A DNA stretch of 64,000 nucleotides from Bradyrhizobium diversitatis. Its GTDB lineage: Bacteria; Pseudomonadota; Alphaproteobacteria; Rhizobiales; Xanthobacteraceae. This document shows positions 1-8,496 of the stretch, piece by piece. The stretch lies in the NCBI RefSeq assembly GCF_016031635.1, contig NZ_JACEGD010000018.1, forward strand, positions 1 to 64,000. The letters run 5' to 3'. The notes below the pieces were generated by a model. It did not search any database. It was given only the letters and a program-made list of their open reading frames with translations, and was not told the DNA's origin. The first letter of the stretch is position 1. Each line of letters starts with the position of its first letter. The translations under genes were made by a program, and so were the position numbers.

Positions 1-1184
1 ACGCGCCGGTCCCGGGCTCGACCAACGCCCCGGCGATTCCGACCGGCTTCGGCAAGAGCGGCAACGTGATCACCGACGGCAACGGCAACTCGACAGTCTA
101 TCTGCAGGCCGGCAACGTTTCCGACGTGCTCAACGCGATCGACCTTGCCACCGGCGTGCAGACCGCCACCATTGCCGCCAACGGTGCCGCGACGCTTGCG
201 GCCGCCTCGGGCCAGATCGCCTCGTCGATCAACGCCTCCGGCCAGCTCAAGCTCTCGACCGGCATCAATGCCGACCTGTCGATCACCGGTACCGGCAACG
301 CGCTGAATGCGCTTGGCCTCGCCGGCAACACCGGCACCGCCAGCGCATTCTCGGCGGCCCGCACCTCCGGCATCGGCGGCATCAGCGGCAAGACCCTGAC
401 CTTCACCTCCTTCAACGGCGGTACGGCGGTCGACGTCACCTTCGGCGACGGCACCAACGGGACGGTCAAGACGCTCGACCAGCTCAACTCGAAGCTTCAG
501 GCCAACAACCTGTCCGCGACGATCGACGCCAACGGCCTGCTGACGATCTCGACCACCAACGACTACGCGTCCTCGACCATCGGGTCGAGCACCGCGGGTG
601 GTGCGATCGGCGGCACGCTGACCTCGTCGCTCACCTTCTCGACGGCTTCCACCCCCGTCCAGGACGTCGTCGCGCAGACCTCGCGTGCCAATCTGGTCAA
701 CCAGTACAACAACATCCTCCAGCAGATCGACTCGACCGCGCAGGACTCCTCGTTCAATGGCGTCAACCTCTTGAACGGCGATCAGCTCAAGCTGGTGTTC
801 GACGAGACCGCCAAGTCGAGCCTGAGCATCACCGGCGTGACCTACAACTCCAAGGGTCTGGGCCTTGCTGCGCTGACCAGCGGTGTCGACTTCATCGACA
901 ACGCGGCCACCAACAAGGTGCTGACCAATTTGAACGCGGCGTCGAGCACGCTGCGCTCGGAAGCCTCCGCGCTGGGCTCGAACCTGACCATCGTGCAGGT
1001 GCGTCAGGACTTCAACAAGAACCTGATCAACGTGCTGCAGACCGGTTCGTCCAACCTGACGTTGGCCGACACCAACGTCGAGGCGGCCAACAGCCAGGCA
1101 TTGTCGACCCGTCAGTCGATCGCGGTCTCCGCGCTGTCGCTGGCCAACCAGTCGCAGCAGAGCGTGCTCCAGCTGCTCCGCTAA
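1..1184 (+). CDS. fliC: Flagellin, C-terminal part (cut by window start)
   Basis: This is the 3' part of a large flagellin; reading frame 3 is open from the window edge and gives 393 residues. The visible part matches the second and third flagellins almost residue for residue, including the hook-IN-like segments (ITDGNGNSTVYLQ, SLTFTSFNGG type) and the coiled C-terminal D0/D1 region ending in QQSVLQLLR. The product would be secreted by the flagellar export apparatus and polymerise into the filament. It is the first of at least three tandem copies, and a hairpin terminator follows the stop at once. The N-terminus and promoter lie outside the window. Confidence 0.93.
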   Translation, partial: APVPGSTNAPAIPTGFGKSGNVITDGNGNSTVYLQAGNVSDVLNAIDLATGVQTATIAANGAATLAAASGQIASSINASGQLKLSTGINADLSITGTGNALNALGLAGNTGTASAFSAARTSGIGGISGKTLTFTSFNGGTAVDVTFGDGTNGTVKTLDQLNSKLQANNLSATIDANGLLTISTTNDYASSTIGSSTAGGAIGGTLTSSLTFSTASTPVQDVVAQTSRANLVNQYNNILQQIDSTAQDSSFNGVNLLNGDQLKLVFDETAKSSLSITGVTYNSKGLGLAALTSGVDFIDNAATNKVLTNLNAASSTLRSEASALGSNLTIVQVRQDFNKNLINVLQTGSSNLTLADTNVEAANSQALSTRQSIAVSALSLANQSQQSVLQLLR

Positions 1185-1213
1185 GTCGCGGCCAACATCG
1201 CAAGCAGGATCCG

Positions 1214-1242
1214 GCGGCGGGGCTTCGGCCCCGCCGCTTTTT
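1214..1242 (+). terminator. Rho-independent terminator of flagellin 1
   Basis: A 10-bp GC-rich stem closes on a TTCG tetraloop and is followed by five T residues, about 30 nt after the flagellin stop. It is a textbook intrinsic terminator and separates the first and second flagellin transcription units. Confidence 0.9.
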
Positions 1243-1300
1243 CATATGTCATGCGACCTTTCGAGAAACCAGGAGACGCTCTGAAAAGTAACCAGCGGTT

Positions 1301-1434
1301 ATGGTTAATGGAGCGTAAGCGCAGAGAAACGCCAATTATTTCAGACGGATTGTCGATGCCATCCGCGCCTTCCGGCAGCTTATGGTGAACCGCCGCTTAT
1401 GCCGGCGAGACGCGTTTCACCCTTTGTTAGCCAT
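1301..1434. promoter_or_regulatory. Leader of flagellin 2 with CtrA-like half sites
   Basis: The region between terminator and start codon contains ATGGTTAA at 1301-1308, which is TTAACCAT on the reverse strand, and the variant GTTAGCCAT at 1426-1434. TTAACCAT is the half-site associated with CtrA in alphaproteobacteria. No full TTAA-N7-TTAA site and no convincing -24/-12 sigma-54 element was found here, so the actual promoter is unresolved. Confidence 0.35.
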
Positions 1435-1508
1435 GTCCGCGCAGGCTGTGCCCGTCACTCGATCCGAAGCGATCGAACGAAGACGCGTAAGCCAGAAGGG
1501 TAAGAGTC

Positions 1509-3779
1509 ATGTCCGGTATTGTTCTCTCTGCGTCGGTTCGTCAGAACCTGCTCTCTCTCCAGTCCACCGCCGACCTCCTCGCCACCACACAGAACCGTCT
1601 GTCGACCGGCAAGAGCGTCAACTCGGCGCTGGACAATCCCACCAACTTCTTCACCGCCCAGTCGCTCGACAATCGCGCCAGCGACATCAACAATCTGCTC
1701 GACGGCATCGCCAACGGCGTGCAGGTGCTGCAGGCCGCCAACACCGGCCTGACCTCGCTGCAGAAGCTGATCGACTCGGCCAAGTCGATCGCCAACCAGG
1801 CGCTGCAGACCACGGTCGGCTACTCCACCAAGTCCAACGTCTCCACCACGATCGCGGGCGCAACCGCCGCCGACCTGCGCGGCACGACCTCCTATGCCAG
1901 CGCGACCGCCTACAGCAACGTGCTGTATAACGGCACGGCGGGCGGCGTTACCGCGGCCGTCGCAACCACTACCCTCGGCGCGGCGCAAGGTACGTTCTCG
2001 AATACGGTTGCCGTGAACGCTGCCGACGGCACCACCGCCGTGACAGGCACGATGACCCTGATCGGCACCACCGCGGCCACGAAGATCGGCTCGGCTCCCG
2101 CCGACGGCGACACGCTGACGGTGAACGGCAAGACCATCACCTTCCGCGCCGGCTCGGCTCCCTTGGCAGCCGCCGTCCCGGCCGGCTCGGGCCTCAGCGG
2201 CAACCTCGTGACCGACGGCAGCGGCAACACCACCGTCTATCTCGGCACAGCCGCCACCCCGGCCGCGACCGTCAACGACCTGCTGACCGCGATCGACCTC
2301 GCCAGCGGCGTGAACACCTCGGTCATCGCAAGCGGGTTGGCGACGATCGCGAACAGCGCGGGCCAGACGCCCTCCTCGATCGCCGCAGGTGTCGTGGCGC
2401 TGAAGAGTTCGACGGGTGCGGATCTGTCGTTGACCGGCAAGGCCGACCTGCTCAAGGCGCTGGGCCTCTCCGGCGCAACGGGCGGCGGCAATGCGTCGCT
2501 GAGCGTCAACCGGACCACGACCGCGAGCTCGCTGGGATCGCTGATTTCCGATGGCGCATCCCTGAATGTCGACGGCCACGTCATTACCTTCAAGAACGCG
2601 CCGGTTCCAGGCTCAGCAGGTGCGCCGGCCATTCCAGCCGGGTTCGGCAAGAGCGGCAACGTGATCACCGACGGCAACGGCAACTCGACGGTCTACCTCC
2701 AGGCCGGCACTGTCGCCGACGTGCTCAACGCGATCGACCTTGCCACCGGCGTGCAGACCGCGTCGATTGCGGCCAACGGCGCGGCGACGCTGAATACCGC
2801 AACCGGCCAGAGCAAGTCGTCGATCAACACCAGCGGCCAGCTCCAGCTCTCGACCGGCATCAACGCCGACCTGTCGATCACCGGCACCGGCAACGCGCTG
2901 GCGGTGTTTGGGCTTTCGGGTAACACCGGCAACGCGACGGCGTTCTCGGCGGCGCGCACCTCCGGCATCGGCGGCATCAGCGGCAAGAGCCTGACATTCA
3001 CCTCCTTCAACGGCGGCACCGCGGTCGACGTCACCTTCGGCGACGGCACCAACGGCACGGTCAAGACGCTCGACCAGCTCAACTCGAAGCTTCAGGCCAA
3101 CAACCTGTCCGCGACGATCGACGCCAACGGCCTGCTGACGATCACGGCGTCCAATGACTACGCCTCCTCGACGCTCGGCTCGACTGCAGCGGGCGGTGCG
3201 ATCGGCGGCACGCTGACCTCGGCGCTGACCTTCTCGACGGCTTCCACGCCCGTCCAGGATGCGGTCGCACAGACGGCCCGTGCGAACCTGGTATCTCAGT
3301 ACAACAACATCCTGAACCAGATCGACACGACCGCGCAGGACTCCTCGTTCAACGGGGTCAACCTGCTCAACGGCGACCAGCTCAAGCTGGTGTTCGACGA
3401 GACCGGCAAGTCGAGCCTGAACATCACCGGCGTGACCTACAACTCGAAGGGCCTCGGCCTCGCCGCGCTGACCGTCGGCGTAGACTTCATCGACAACGCC
3501 GCCGCCAACAGGGTGCTGACCAATCTGAATGCCGCCTCGAGCACGTTGCGCTCGGAAGCCTCGAGCCTCGGTTCGAACCTCTCGGTGGTGCAGATCCGTC
3601 AGGACTTCAACAAGAACCTGATCAACGTGCTGCAGACCGGCTCGTCCAACCTGACCCTGGCCGACACCAACGTCGAGGCGGCGAACAGCCAAGCGCTGTC
3701 GACCCGCCAGTCGATCGCGGTCTCCGCGCTGTCGCTGGCCAACCAGTCGCAGCAGAGCGTGCTCCAGCTGCTTCGCTAG
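1509..3779 (+). CDS. fliC: Flagellin, 756 residues
   Basis: This is a complete large flagellin. The N-terminal D0/D1 region (SVRQNLLSLQSTADLLATTQ, residues about 10-130) and the C-terminal D1/D0 region (last 130 residues) are classic. The middle of about 480 residues consists of repeated hook-IN-like modules: a TVNGKTITF or NVDGHVITF strand, then a TDGNGNSTVYL strand and a DLLNAIDLATGV helix, occurring twice before a third variant. Standard flagellins are 270-500 residues; this size fits the thick subpolar filament of bradyrhizobia. The ATG is preceded by a purine-rich AGAAGGG. A terminator follows, so it is probably monocistronic. Confidence 0.97.
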   Translation: MSGIVLSASVRQNLLSLQSTADLLATTQNRLSTGKSVNSALDNPTNFFTAQSLDNRASDINNLLDGIANGVQVLQAANTGLTSLQKLIDSAKSIANQALQTTVGYSTKSNVSTTIAGATAADLRGTTSYASATAYSNVLYNGTAGGVTAAVATTTLGAAQGTFSNTVAVNAADGTTAVTGTMTLIGTTAATKIGSAPADGDTLTVNGKTITFRAGSAPLAAAVPAGSGLSGNLVTDGSGNTTVYLGTAATPAATVNDLLTAIDLASGVNTSVIASGLATIANSAGQTPSSIAAGVVALKSSTGADLSLTGKADLLKALGLSGATGGGNASLSVNRTTTASSLGSLISDGASLNVDGHVITFKNAPVPGSAGAPAIPAGFGKSGNVITDGNGNSTVYLQAGTVADVLNAIDLATGVQTASIAANGAATLNTATGQSKSSINTSGQLQLSTGINADLSITGTGNALAVFGLSGNTGNATAFSAARTSGIGGISGKSLTFTSFNGGTAVDVTFGDGTNGTVKTLDQLNSKLQANNLSATIDANGLLTITASNDYASSTLGSTAAGGAIGGTLTSALTFSTASTPVQDAVAQTARANLVSQYNNILNQIDTTAQDSSFNGVNLLNGDQLKLVFDETGKSSLNITGVTYNSKGLGLAALTVGVDFIDNAAANRVLTNLNAASSTLRSEASSLGSNLSVVQIRQDFNKNLINVLQTGSSNLTLADTNVEAANSQALSTRQSIAVSALSLANQSQQSVLQLLR

Positions 3780-3807
3780 TAAGCAACTGAAATACGAGGT
3801 AAAAATC

Positions 3808-3841
3808 GAGCGGCGGGGCCATTTGCCCCGCCGCTCTCTTT
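3808..3841 (+). terminator. Rho-independent terminator of flagellin 2
   Basis: A 12-bp stem with a five-base loop and a downstream TCTCTTT tract lies 28 nt after the flagellin stop. Confidence 0.9.
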
Positions 3842-3899
3842 GCATTTGGAGGCGGGCAGGGGCCTTCACCCGCCATTAACCCTATCCCTTAAACCGGCG

Positions 3900-3914
3900 T
3901 TAACCATACTTTAA
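3900..3914 (+). promoter_or_regulatory. CtrA-type binding site upstream of flagellin 3
   Basis: The sequence TTAACCATACTTTAA is a perfect TTAA-N7-TTAA match and also contains the TTAACCAT half-site. It lies about 85 bp upstream of the start codon of the third flagellin. The spacing is suitable for direct control by the response regulator CtrA, but binding is inferred. Confidence 0.6.
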
Positions 3915-3998
3915 AGGACACCTCCTAAAACTGGACAAAAGCCCCGCTTTGCAGACCGCGCGGCCGATTCGTATCCGGTTCAAGAGGAAGACTCGCCA

Positions 3999-6287
3999 AT
4001 GTCCAACATCGTTCTCTCGGCGTCCGTTCGCCAGAACCTGTTGTCGCTGCAGTCGACGGCCGACTTGCTGGCCACGACGCAGGAGCGGTTGTCGACCGGC
4101 AAAAAGGTCAATACGGCGCTCGACAATCCCACCAACTTCTTCACGGCGCAGGGCTTGGACAACCGGGCGAGCGACATCAGCAACCTGCTCGACGGCATCA
4201 ACAACGGCGTGCAGGTGCTCCAGGCCGCCAACACCGGCATCACCTCGCTGCAAAAGCTGATCGACAGCGCGAAATCGATCGCCAACCAGGCGCTGCAGAC
4301 CACCGTCGGCTATTCCACCAAGTCGAACGTTTCGACGACCATTCCCGGCGCGACACCGGCCGATCTGCGCGGCACGACGTCCTATGCAAGCGCAACCGCC
4401 AACAGCAACGTGCTCTACACCGGCGCTCCCGGTGGCGTGACGCCGGTGACGGCCGCCGCCGCCCTCGGTGCATCGCTCGGCTCGACGGCGGGCACGTTGA
4501 CCGGCGTTGCCGCAACCATGGCCGACGGCACCACTGCCCTGACCGGCAGCGCGACGCTGATCGGAACCACGGCGGCGAGCACCCTCGGCTCGTCGCCGGC
4601 CGATGGAGATTCGATCACCGTCAACGGCAAGACCATTACCTTCCGGACCGGCGCGGCGCCCGCGACGCAGCCGACCGGCTGGGGCCTGGATGCCAGCGGC
4701 CACATCGCCACCGACGGCAACGGCAACTCGATCGTCTACATGGGGACGGCCGCCGCGCCCACCGGCACCGTCAACGACCTGTTGAGCGCGATCGATCTGG
4801 CCAGCGGCGTCAAGAGCGCGACGATCAGCGCCGGCGCCGCGACCATCTCGGTCAGCGGCTCGGCCGGTCCTGTCGGCACGCTGCAGGTGGCATCCTCCAT
4901 CACGGGTGGCCAGGTCACGCTGAAGAGCTCGACCGGCGCCGATCTGAGCGTGACCGGAAAGGCCGACTTCCTCAAGGCGCTCGGTCTGACCTCCGCAACC
5001 GGCGCCGGCAATGCCAACGTCACCGCGGCCCGGTCGACCACCGCAGGTTCGCTCGGCACCCTGGTTCAGGACGGCTCGACGCTGAACATCGACGGCCACA
5101 CCATCACCTTCAAGAACGCGCAGACGCCGCAATCGGCGGCCAGCGTTACCTCGGGTGGCGTCAGCGGCAACATCGTCACGGACGGCAACGGCAACTCGAC
5201 CGTCTATATCCAGAGCGCGACGCTGACCGACCTGCTCAACGCCGTCGACCTCGCGACCGGCGTCAAGACGGCCAGCATCTTCAACGGCGCGGCGACGCTG
5301 TCGACCACGGCGGGCCAGATCCCGTCGTCGGTCAACAGCAGCGGTCAGCTTGCGCTTTCCACCGGCGTCAACGCCGATCTCTCGATCACCGGCACCGGCA
5401 ATGCCCTCAGCGCATTCGGTCTCAGCGGCAATACGGGAACGGCAACCGCCTTCACTGCGGCCCGCACGTCCGGCGTCGGCGGCATCAGCGGCAAGACGCT
5501 GACTTTCACCTCGTTCAACGGCGGCACCCCGGTGAACGTCACTTTCGGCGACGGCACCAACGGAACCGTCAAGACGCTGGACCAGCTCAACGCACAGCTG
5601 CAGGCCAACCACCTGACGGCGACGATCGATGCCAACGGCGTGCTCACGGTGACCACCGTCAACGAATACGCCTCGTCGACGCTCGGTTCGACCCTCGCGG
5701 GCGGCGCAGTCGGCGGCACCATCACCGGCGTTCTGGCCTTCACCACCGCGCAGCCGCCGGTCCAGGATCCGGTGGCGCAGACCGCGCGCTCCAACCTGGT
5801 CAACCAGTTCAACAACATCCTGGCCCAGATCGACACGACGTCGCAGGACTCCTCCTTCAACGGCGTCAACCTGCTCAACGGCGACACGCTGAAGCTCGTC
5901 TTCAACGAGACCGGCAGCTCCACGCTGAGCATCAACGGCGTGGTGTTCAATGCGGCGGGCCTCGGTCTCAGCAATCTGGTCAACGGCGTCGACTTCATCG
6001 ACAACGGTGCCACCAACAAGGTGCTGGCCAGCCTGAATGCAGCCTCGAGCACGCTGCGTTCGGAAGGCTCCACCCTCGGTTCGAACCTGTCGATCGTGCA
6101 GGTGCGTCAGGACTTCTCCAAGAACCTGATCAACGTGCTGCAGACCGGCTCGTCCAACCTGACGCTCGCCGACACCAATGAGGAAGCGGCGAACAGCCAG
6201 GCGCTTTCGACACGCCAGTCGATCGCGGTCTCCGCGCTCTCGCTGGCCAACCAGTCGCAACAGAGCGTGCTGCAGCTGCTCCGCTAA
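3999..6287 (+). CDS. fliC: Flagellin, 762 residues
   Basis: This is the third tandem flagellin, with the same layout as the second: conserved N-terminal coiled D0/D1, two successive hook-IN-like modules plus a third ISGKTLTF module, and a conserved C-terminal end NQSQQSVLQLLR. It differs from its neighbours mainly in the central modules, while the ends are nearly identical. It is the only one of the three with a full CtrA-type site visible upstream. The start is the ATG after AAGAGGAAGACTCGCC, which supplies a plausible AGAGGAAG ribosome site. A terminator follows 30 nt after the stop. Confidence 0.97.
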   Translation: MSNIVLSASVRQNLLSLQSTADLLATTQERLSTGKKVNTALDNPTNFFTAQGLDNRASDISNLLDGINNGVQVLQAANTGITSLQKLIDSAKSIANQALQTTVGYSTKSNVSTTIPGATPADLRGTTSYASATANSNVLYTGAPGGVTPVTAAAALGASLGSTAGTLTGVAATMADGTTALTGSATLIGTTAASTLGSSPADGDSITVNGKTITFRTGAAPATQPTGWGLDASGHIATDGNGNSIVYMGTAAAPTGTVNDLLSAIDLASGVKSATISAGAATISVSGSAGPVGTLQVASSITGGQVTLKSSTGADLSVTGKADFLKALGLTSATGAGNANVTAARSTTAGSLGTLVQDGSTLNIDGHTITFKNAQTPQSAASVTSGGVSGNIVTDGNGNSTVYIQSATLTDLLNAVDLATGVKTASIFNGAATLSTTAGQIPSSVNSSGQLALSTGVNADLSITGTGNALSAFGLSGNTGTATAFTAARTSGVGGISGKTLTFTSFNGGTPVNVTFGDGTNGTVKTLDQLNAQLQANHLTATIDANGVLTVTTVNEYASSTLGSTLAGGAVGGTITGVLAFTTAQPPVQDPVAQTARSNLVNQFNNILAQIDTTSQDSSFNGVNLLNGDTLKLVFNETGSSTLSINGVVFNAAGLGLSNLVNGVDFIDNGATNKVLASLNAASSTLRSEGSTLGSNLSIVQVRQDFSKNLINVLQTGSSNLTLADTNEEAANSQALSTRQSIAVSALSLANQSQQSVLQLLR

Positions 6288-6320
6288 GTTCGCGGCGCAA
6301 GTTCGCTACTCGAGATTTCG

Positions 6321-6350
6321 CGGCGGAGCTAACGCTCCGCCGTTCTTTTA
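6321..6350 (+). terminator. Rho-independent terminator of flagellin 3
   Basis: A 9-bp perfect stem with TAAC loop is followed by TTCTTTTA, just downstream of the flagellin stop. Confidence 0.88.
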
Positions 6351-6492
6351 AGGGAGATCGCTAAGACAAGATTAGCTGAGATCGATGCGCATCACGCCGA
6401 GCGAGTTTACATCGTGCGTGCGCGCATCTAGCGTTGCGCCGACGAAGAGCTCCGTGCCCCGTAATTGTCCGGAGTGCTTCCAAGCACAACAC

Positions 6493-6507
6493 GTAAGCAA
6501 ATCTTAA
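6493..6507 (+). promoter_or_regulatory. CtrA-like site upstream of flaF (one mismatch)
   Basis: GTAA-N7-TTAA departs from the consensus in one base. It lies 75 bp upstream of the flaF start codon in a gap of about 290 bp, in which I otherwise see only the flagellin terminator. Confidence 0.35.
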
Positions 6508-6581
6508 GCGGTGCTGCCTAGGGTTGGGAAAGAAATCCTTAAGCGCGTAGAACGCGTTAGGTAACGTCCAGGGTGTGATTG

Positions 6582-6950
6582 ATGTCGAATTCCGCTGCCT
6601 CGGCTTATGCGCGTGTTGCAACGACCACCGCATCTCCTCGGGACATCGAGGCGCAGACCCTGCTCAAGGCCGCCAACAAGCTCCAGGACGCGGTGAACAA
6701 CGCCGATCCGCTCAGCGAGCAGACCATGCAGGCCCTGATGTTCAACCGCAAGCTCTGGACCATCTTCCTGAGCGAGGCGATGCGTGACACCAATCCGCAG
6801 CCGATCGACGTCCGACAGAAGATCGCCAACATCAGCGTGTTCGTGCTGAGCCAGACGGCCGCGCTGCAGATGAGCCCGCAGTTCGATCATTTCCGCCCGC
6901 TGATCGAGATCAACCGCAACATCGCTGCAGGCCTGTCCGGACGGCCGTGA
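6582..6950 (+). CDS. flaF: Flagellar biosynthesis regulator FlaF
   Basis: The 122-residue product has the FlaF signature: an N-terminal AYARV segment, the middle MFNRKLWTIFLSEAM, and KIANISVFVLSQTAAL. FlaF acts in the cytoplasm with FlbT to couple flagellin synthesis and secretion in alphaproteobacteria. I use the ATG at 6582 rather than the TTG three bases earlier; AGGG lies 8 nt upstream. flbT is normally next to flaF but is not visible here; the following 150 bases hold only a hairpin. Its position beside the flagellin array fits its job. Confidence 0.92.
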   Translation: MSNSAASAYARVATTTASPRDIEAQTLLKAANKLQDAVNNADPLSEQTMQALMFNRKLWTIFLSEAMRDTNPQPIDVRQKIANISVFVLSQTAALQMSPQFDHFRPLIEINRNIAAGLSGRP

Positions 6951-7063
6951 CGGAGAGCGGTCGTGGTCGAGCATTTGCCGACCGCGGACCAAGTCGATGC
7001 TGACGGAAGCCGGCGCTGGGGCGGATCAATGACATCGCCACCGAACTTGCGGCGGACTCGACT

Positions 7064-7095
7064 GGTGTCGATCCGCCGTCGTGACGGTCGACACC
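7064..7095. terminator. Hairpin between convergent flaF and FlaG-like gene
   Basis: An outer 8-bp inverted repeat (GGTGTCGA with TCGACACC) encloses an inner 5-bp stem. It lies between two converging genes, where a bidirectional terminator is expected, but there is no T tract on either strand. Confidence 0.35.
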
Positions 7096-7101
7096 TGGTC
7101 G

Positions 7102-7461
7102 TCAGGCGCTGACGTCCGTGCTGAGCGGACGCGAGGGCTCGGACTGCATATCCAGCGCATGGAAATAGGCGCGCCGGCGCAGCATCGCCTCGTCGGGGAA
7201 CTGGGTCACCACAGCGTCGGTCTTGGCGTTGACGACCTGGAAGACGAAGGACGCGGCCGCCTGGTCGAACACGACCTGGCGCGAGACGTTCTCGTGGTTT
7301 GGCAGATCATTGCGCACAGGCGCGCCCGTATCGCTCGCGGCAACCGTCTGGCTCACCGGAAGATCCGTTTGCACGGCCTCGTTCGCCGCCACGTTGGACG
7401 TCGGTACGATCTGCGCGGGTGCCGGGATCCCCACCGGCCTGATGCTGAAATCTGTACTCAT
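7102..7461 (-). CDS. FlaG-like flagellar protein
   Basis: The 119-residue product has a disordered N-terminal half rich in Ala, Val, Thr and Pro. Its C-terminal half (VVFDQAAASFVFQVVN, then VVTQFPDEAMLRRRAYF) resembles the FlaG domain, which has the pattern of a strand, a KTGEVIRQIP-like loop and a helix. FlaG proteins influence filament length. The start has a strong AGGAGG ribosome site 4 nt upstream. It converges with flaF and lies downstream of flgI-flgJ-flgN on the same strand, separated by 157 bp. The FlaG assignment is based on the short C-terminal pattern. Confidence 0.6.
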   Translation of the reverse strand: MSTDFSIRPVGIPAPAQIVPTSNVAANEAVQTDLPVSQTVAASDTGAPVRNDLPNHENVSRQVVFDQAAASFVFQVVNAKTDAVVTQFPDEAMLRRRAYFHALDMQSEPSRPLSTDVSA

Positions 7462-7618
7462 GGCAGCCTCCTGGTTGCCTTACTTGAGTCAAATCCCAAC
7501 CCCTCTAATAGCGCAACCATGGAACACCAGGTTTGAAGACCTGGTAAGGAAACGTGACTAATCGCGCGACGCCATCGCCGCGCAATATTTCGTAAAAATG
7601 TCGCTTGTTCCTGCGCGC

Positions 7619-8116
7619 TCAGAGCGAGCGGCTGACCGCGAGCGGAGTGATGTGGCGCGGTCCCGGCGCGGCGCGGCGTCCCGCGGCCGTATAGGTGTTC
7701 GGCACGTTGCGCTTCTGGATCTCGGCGTTGACGCCGCGCACGACGCTCTCGGAGACAGCGTGCGCGGTCGCGAGCACGGTGAGATTGACCTGGAGCATCG
7801 CGCGAAACGCATCGTGGTGGCGATGCAGCGTCGAGAGCAACTCCGGCGCGGATTTCGCGAGCTGGGCCTGGTTCGCCTTCAGCTGGCTGACGGCGCCGAC
7901 GTAATTGCGCGACAGCTCCTGCTTCTTGCTCTCGAGCGTCATCGCCTCGCGGACCTTGCCGGCGCGAACGAGCTCGGTCTCGCGCTCGATCAGTCCGAGC
8001 AGCGCGCTCATTGCGTCCATCAGGTCTTCGGCGAGCTTGCGCGCCTCGGTGCTGCCGGGCGCGGCGTTCGGACTCTGGGCTTGCATCGGCTGACGTGAGG
8101 CGTGGAAATGGTTCAT
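7619..8116 (-). CDS. FlgN/FlbY-like flagellar export chaperone
   Basis: The 165-residue helical protein has an N-terminal ALLGLIERETELVRAG pattern typical of FlgN-family chaperones, which bind hook-associated proteins before export. It is the last gene of the flgI-flgJ operon, 11 nt after flgJ. In Caulobacter the equivalent position holds flbY after cheL (a flgJ homologue). The open frame extends further upstream, but the ATG at 8116 gives the protein free of overlap with flgJ. The family is assigned from context and helix pattern rather than a strong motif. Confidence 0.6.
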   Translation of the reverse strand: MNHFHASRQPMQAQSPNAAPGSTEARKLAEDLMDAMSALLGLIERETELVRAGKVREAMTLESKKQELSRNYVGAVSQLKANQAQLAKSAPELLSTLHRHHDAFRAMLQVNLTVLATAHAVSESVVRGVNAEIQKRNVPNTYTAAGRRAAPGPRHITPLAVSRSL

Positions 8117-8127
8117 TTCGTTTGACC

Positions 8128-8496
8128 TTATGCCGTGCGGATCGTTTTCGCCTGCTGCATGATCAGGGTGCGGTAGACTTCGGTGGCGACGCCGACGCCG
8201 CCGGCCTGGGCGAAGCTCTTGGAGTATTGCTCGGTCAGCATCGAGCGCCACACGCCGGTGCCGGTCGTATCGCCGAACGGACCTTCGCCCTTCAGGCCCG
8301 AGGTCATCTGCGAGAACATGCTGTTGAGGAACATCGCCTCGAAATCGGTGGCGGTCTTCTGCGCCTTGGCCTGCTGCTGCGGTGAGACTTTCTGCAGCGC
8401 AGCGGCGAGCTCGAAGTCCGGCCGGCCATTGCGGCTCTCCACCGAGAACGCCGAGGCGGTGGCGAGGCGCGGAGTGTTGATGGAGCCTGCCTGCAT
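8128..8496 (-). CDS. flgJ: Rod-binding protein FlgJ (N-terminal domain only, CheL-like)
   Basis: The 122-residue product contains the rod-binding FlgJ core (FEAMFLNSMFSQMTSGL, then YRTLIMQQ near the end). The C-terminal muramidase domain of enterobacterial FlgJ is absent, as usual in alphaproteobacteria. It assists rod assembly in the periplasm. Its ATG overlaps the flgI stop in a TGATG arrangement, which implies translational coupling. Operon flgI-flgJ-flgN. Confidence 0.88.
   Translation of the reverse strand: MQAGSINTPRLATASAFSVESRNGRPDFELAAALQKVSPQQQAKAQKTATDFEAMFLNSMFSQMTSGLKGEGPFGDTTGTGVWRSMLTEQYSKSFAQAGGVGVATEVYRTLIMQQAKTIRTA

Noticed and set aside
3928..3955. Possible sigma-54 promoter before flagellin 3
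   Set aside because: TGGAC and GCTTTGC are present but GG and GC are eleven bases apart instead of ten, which RpoN does not tolerate well.
3900..6260. Open frame of 786 codons on the reverse strand opposite flagellin 3
   Set aside because: It is antisense to a clear flagellin, has Arg/Gly/Ala-rich low-complexity sequence and no recognisable domain; long reverse frames are common in GC-rich DNA.
7526..7545. Hairpin ACCAGGT/ACCTGGT upstream of the FlaG-like gene
   Set aside because: It has no T tract and lies upstream, not downstream, of a gene; symmetry alone is not enough to call a site.
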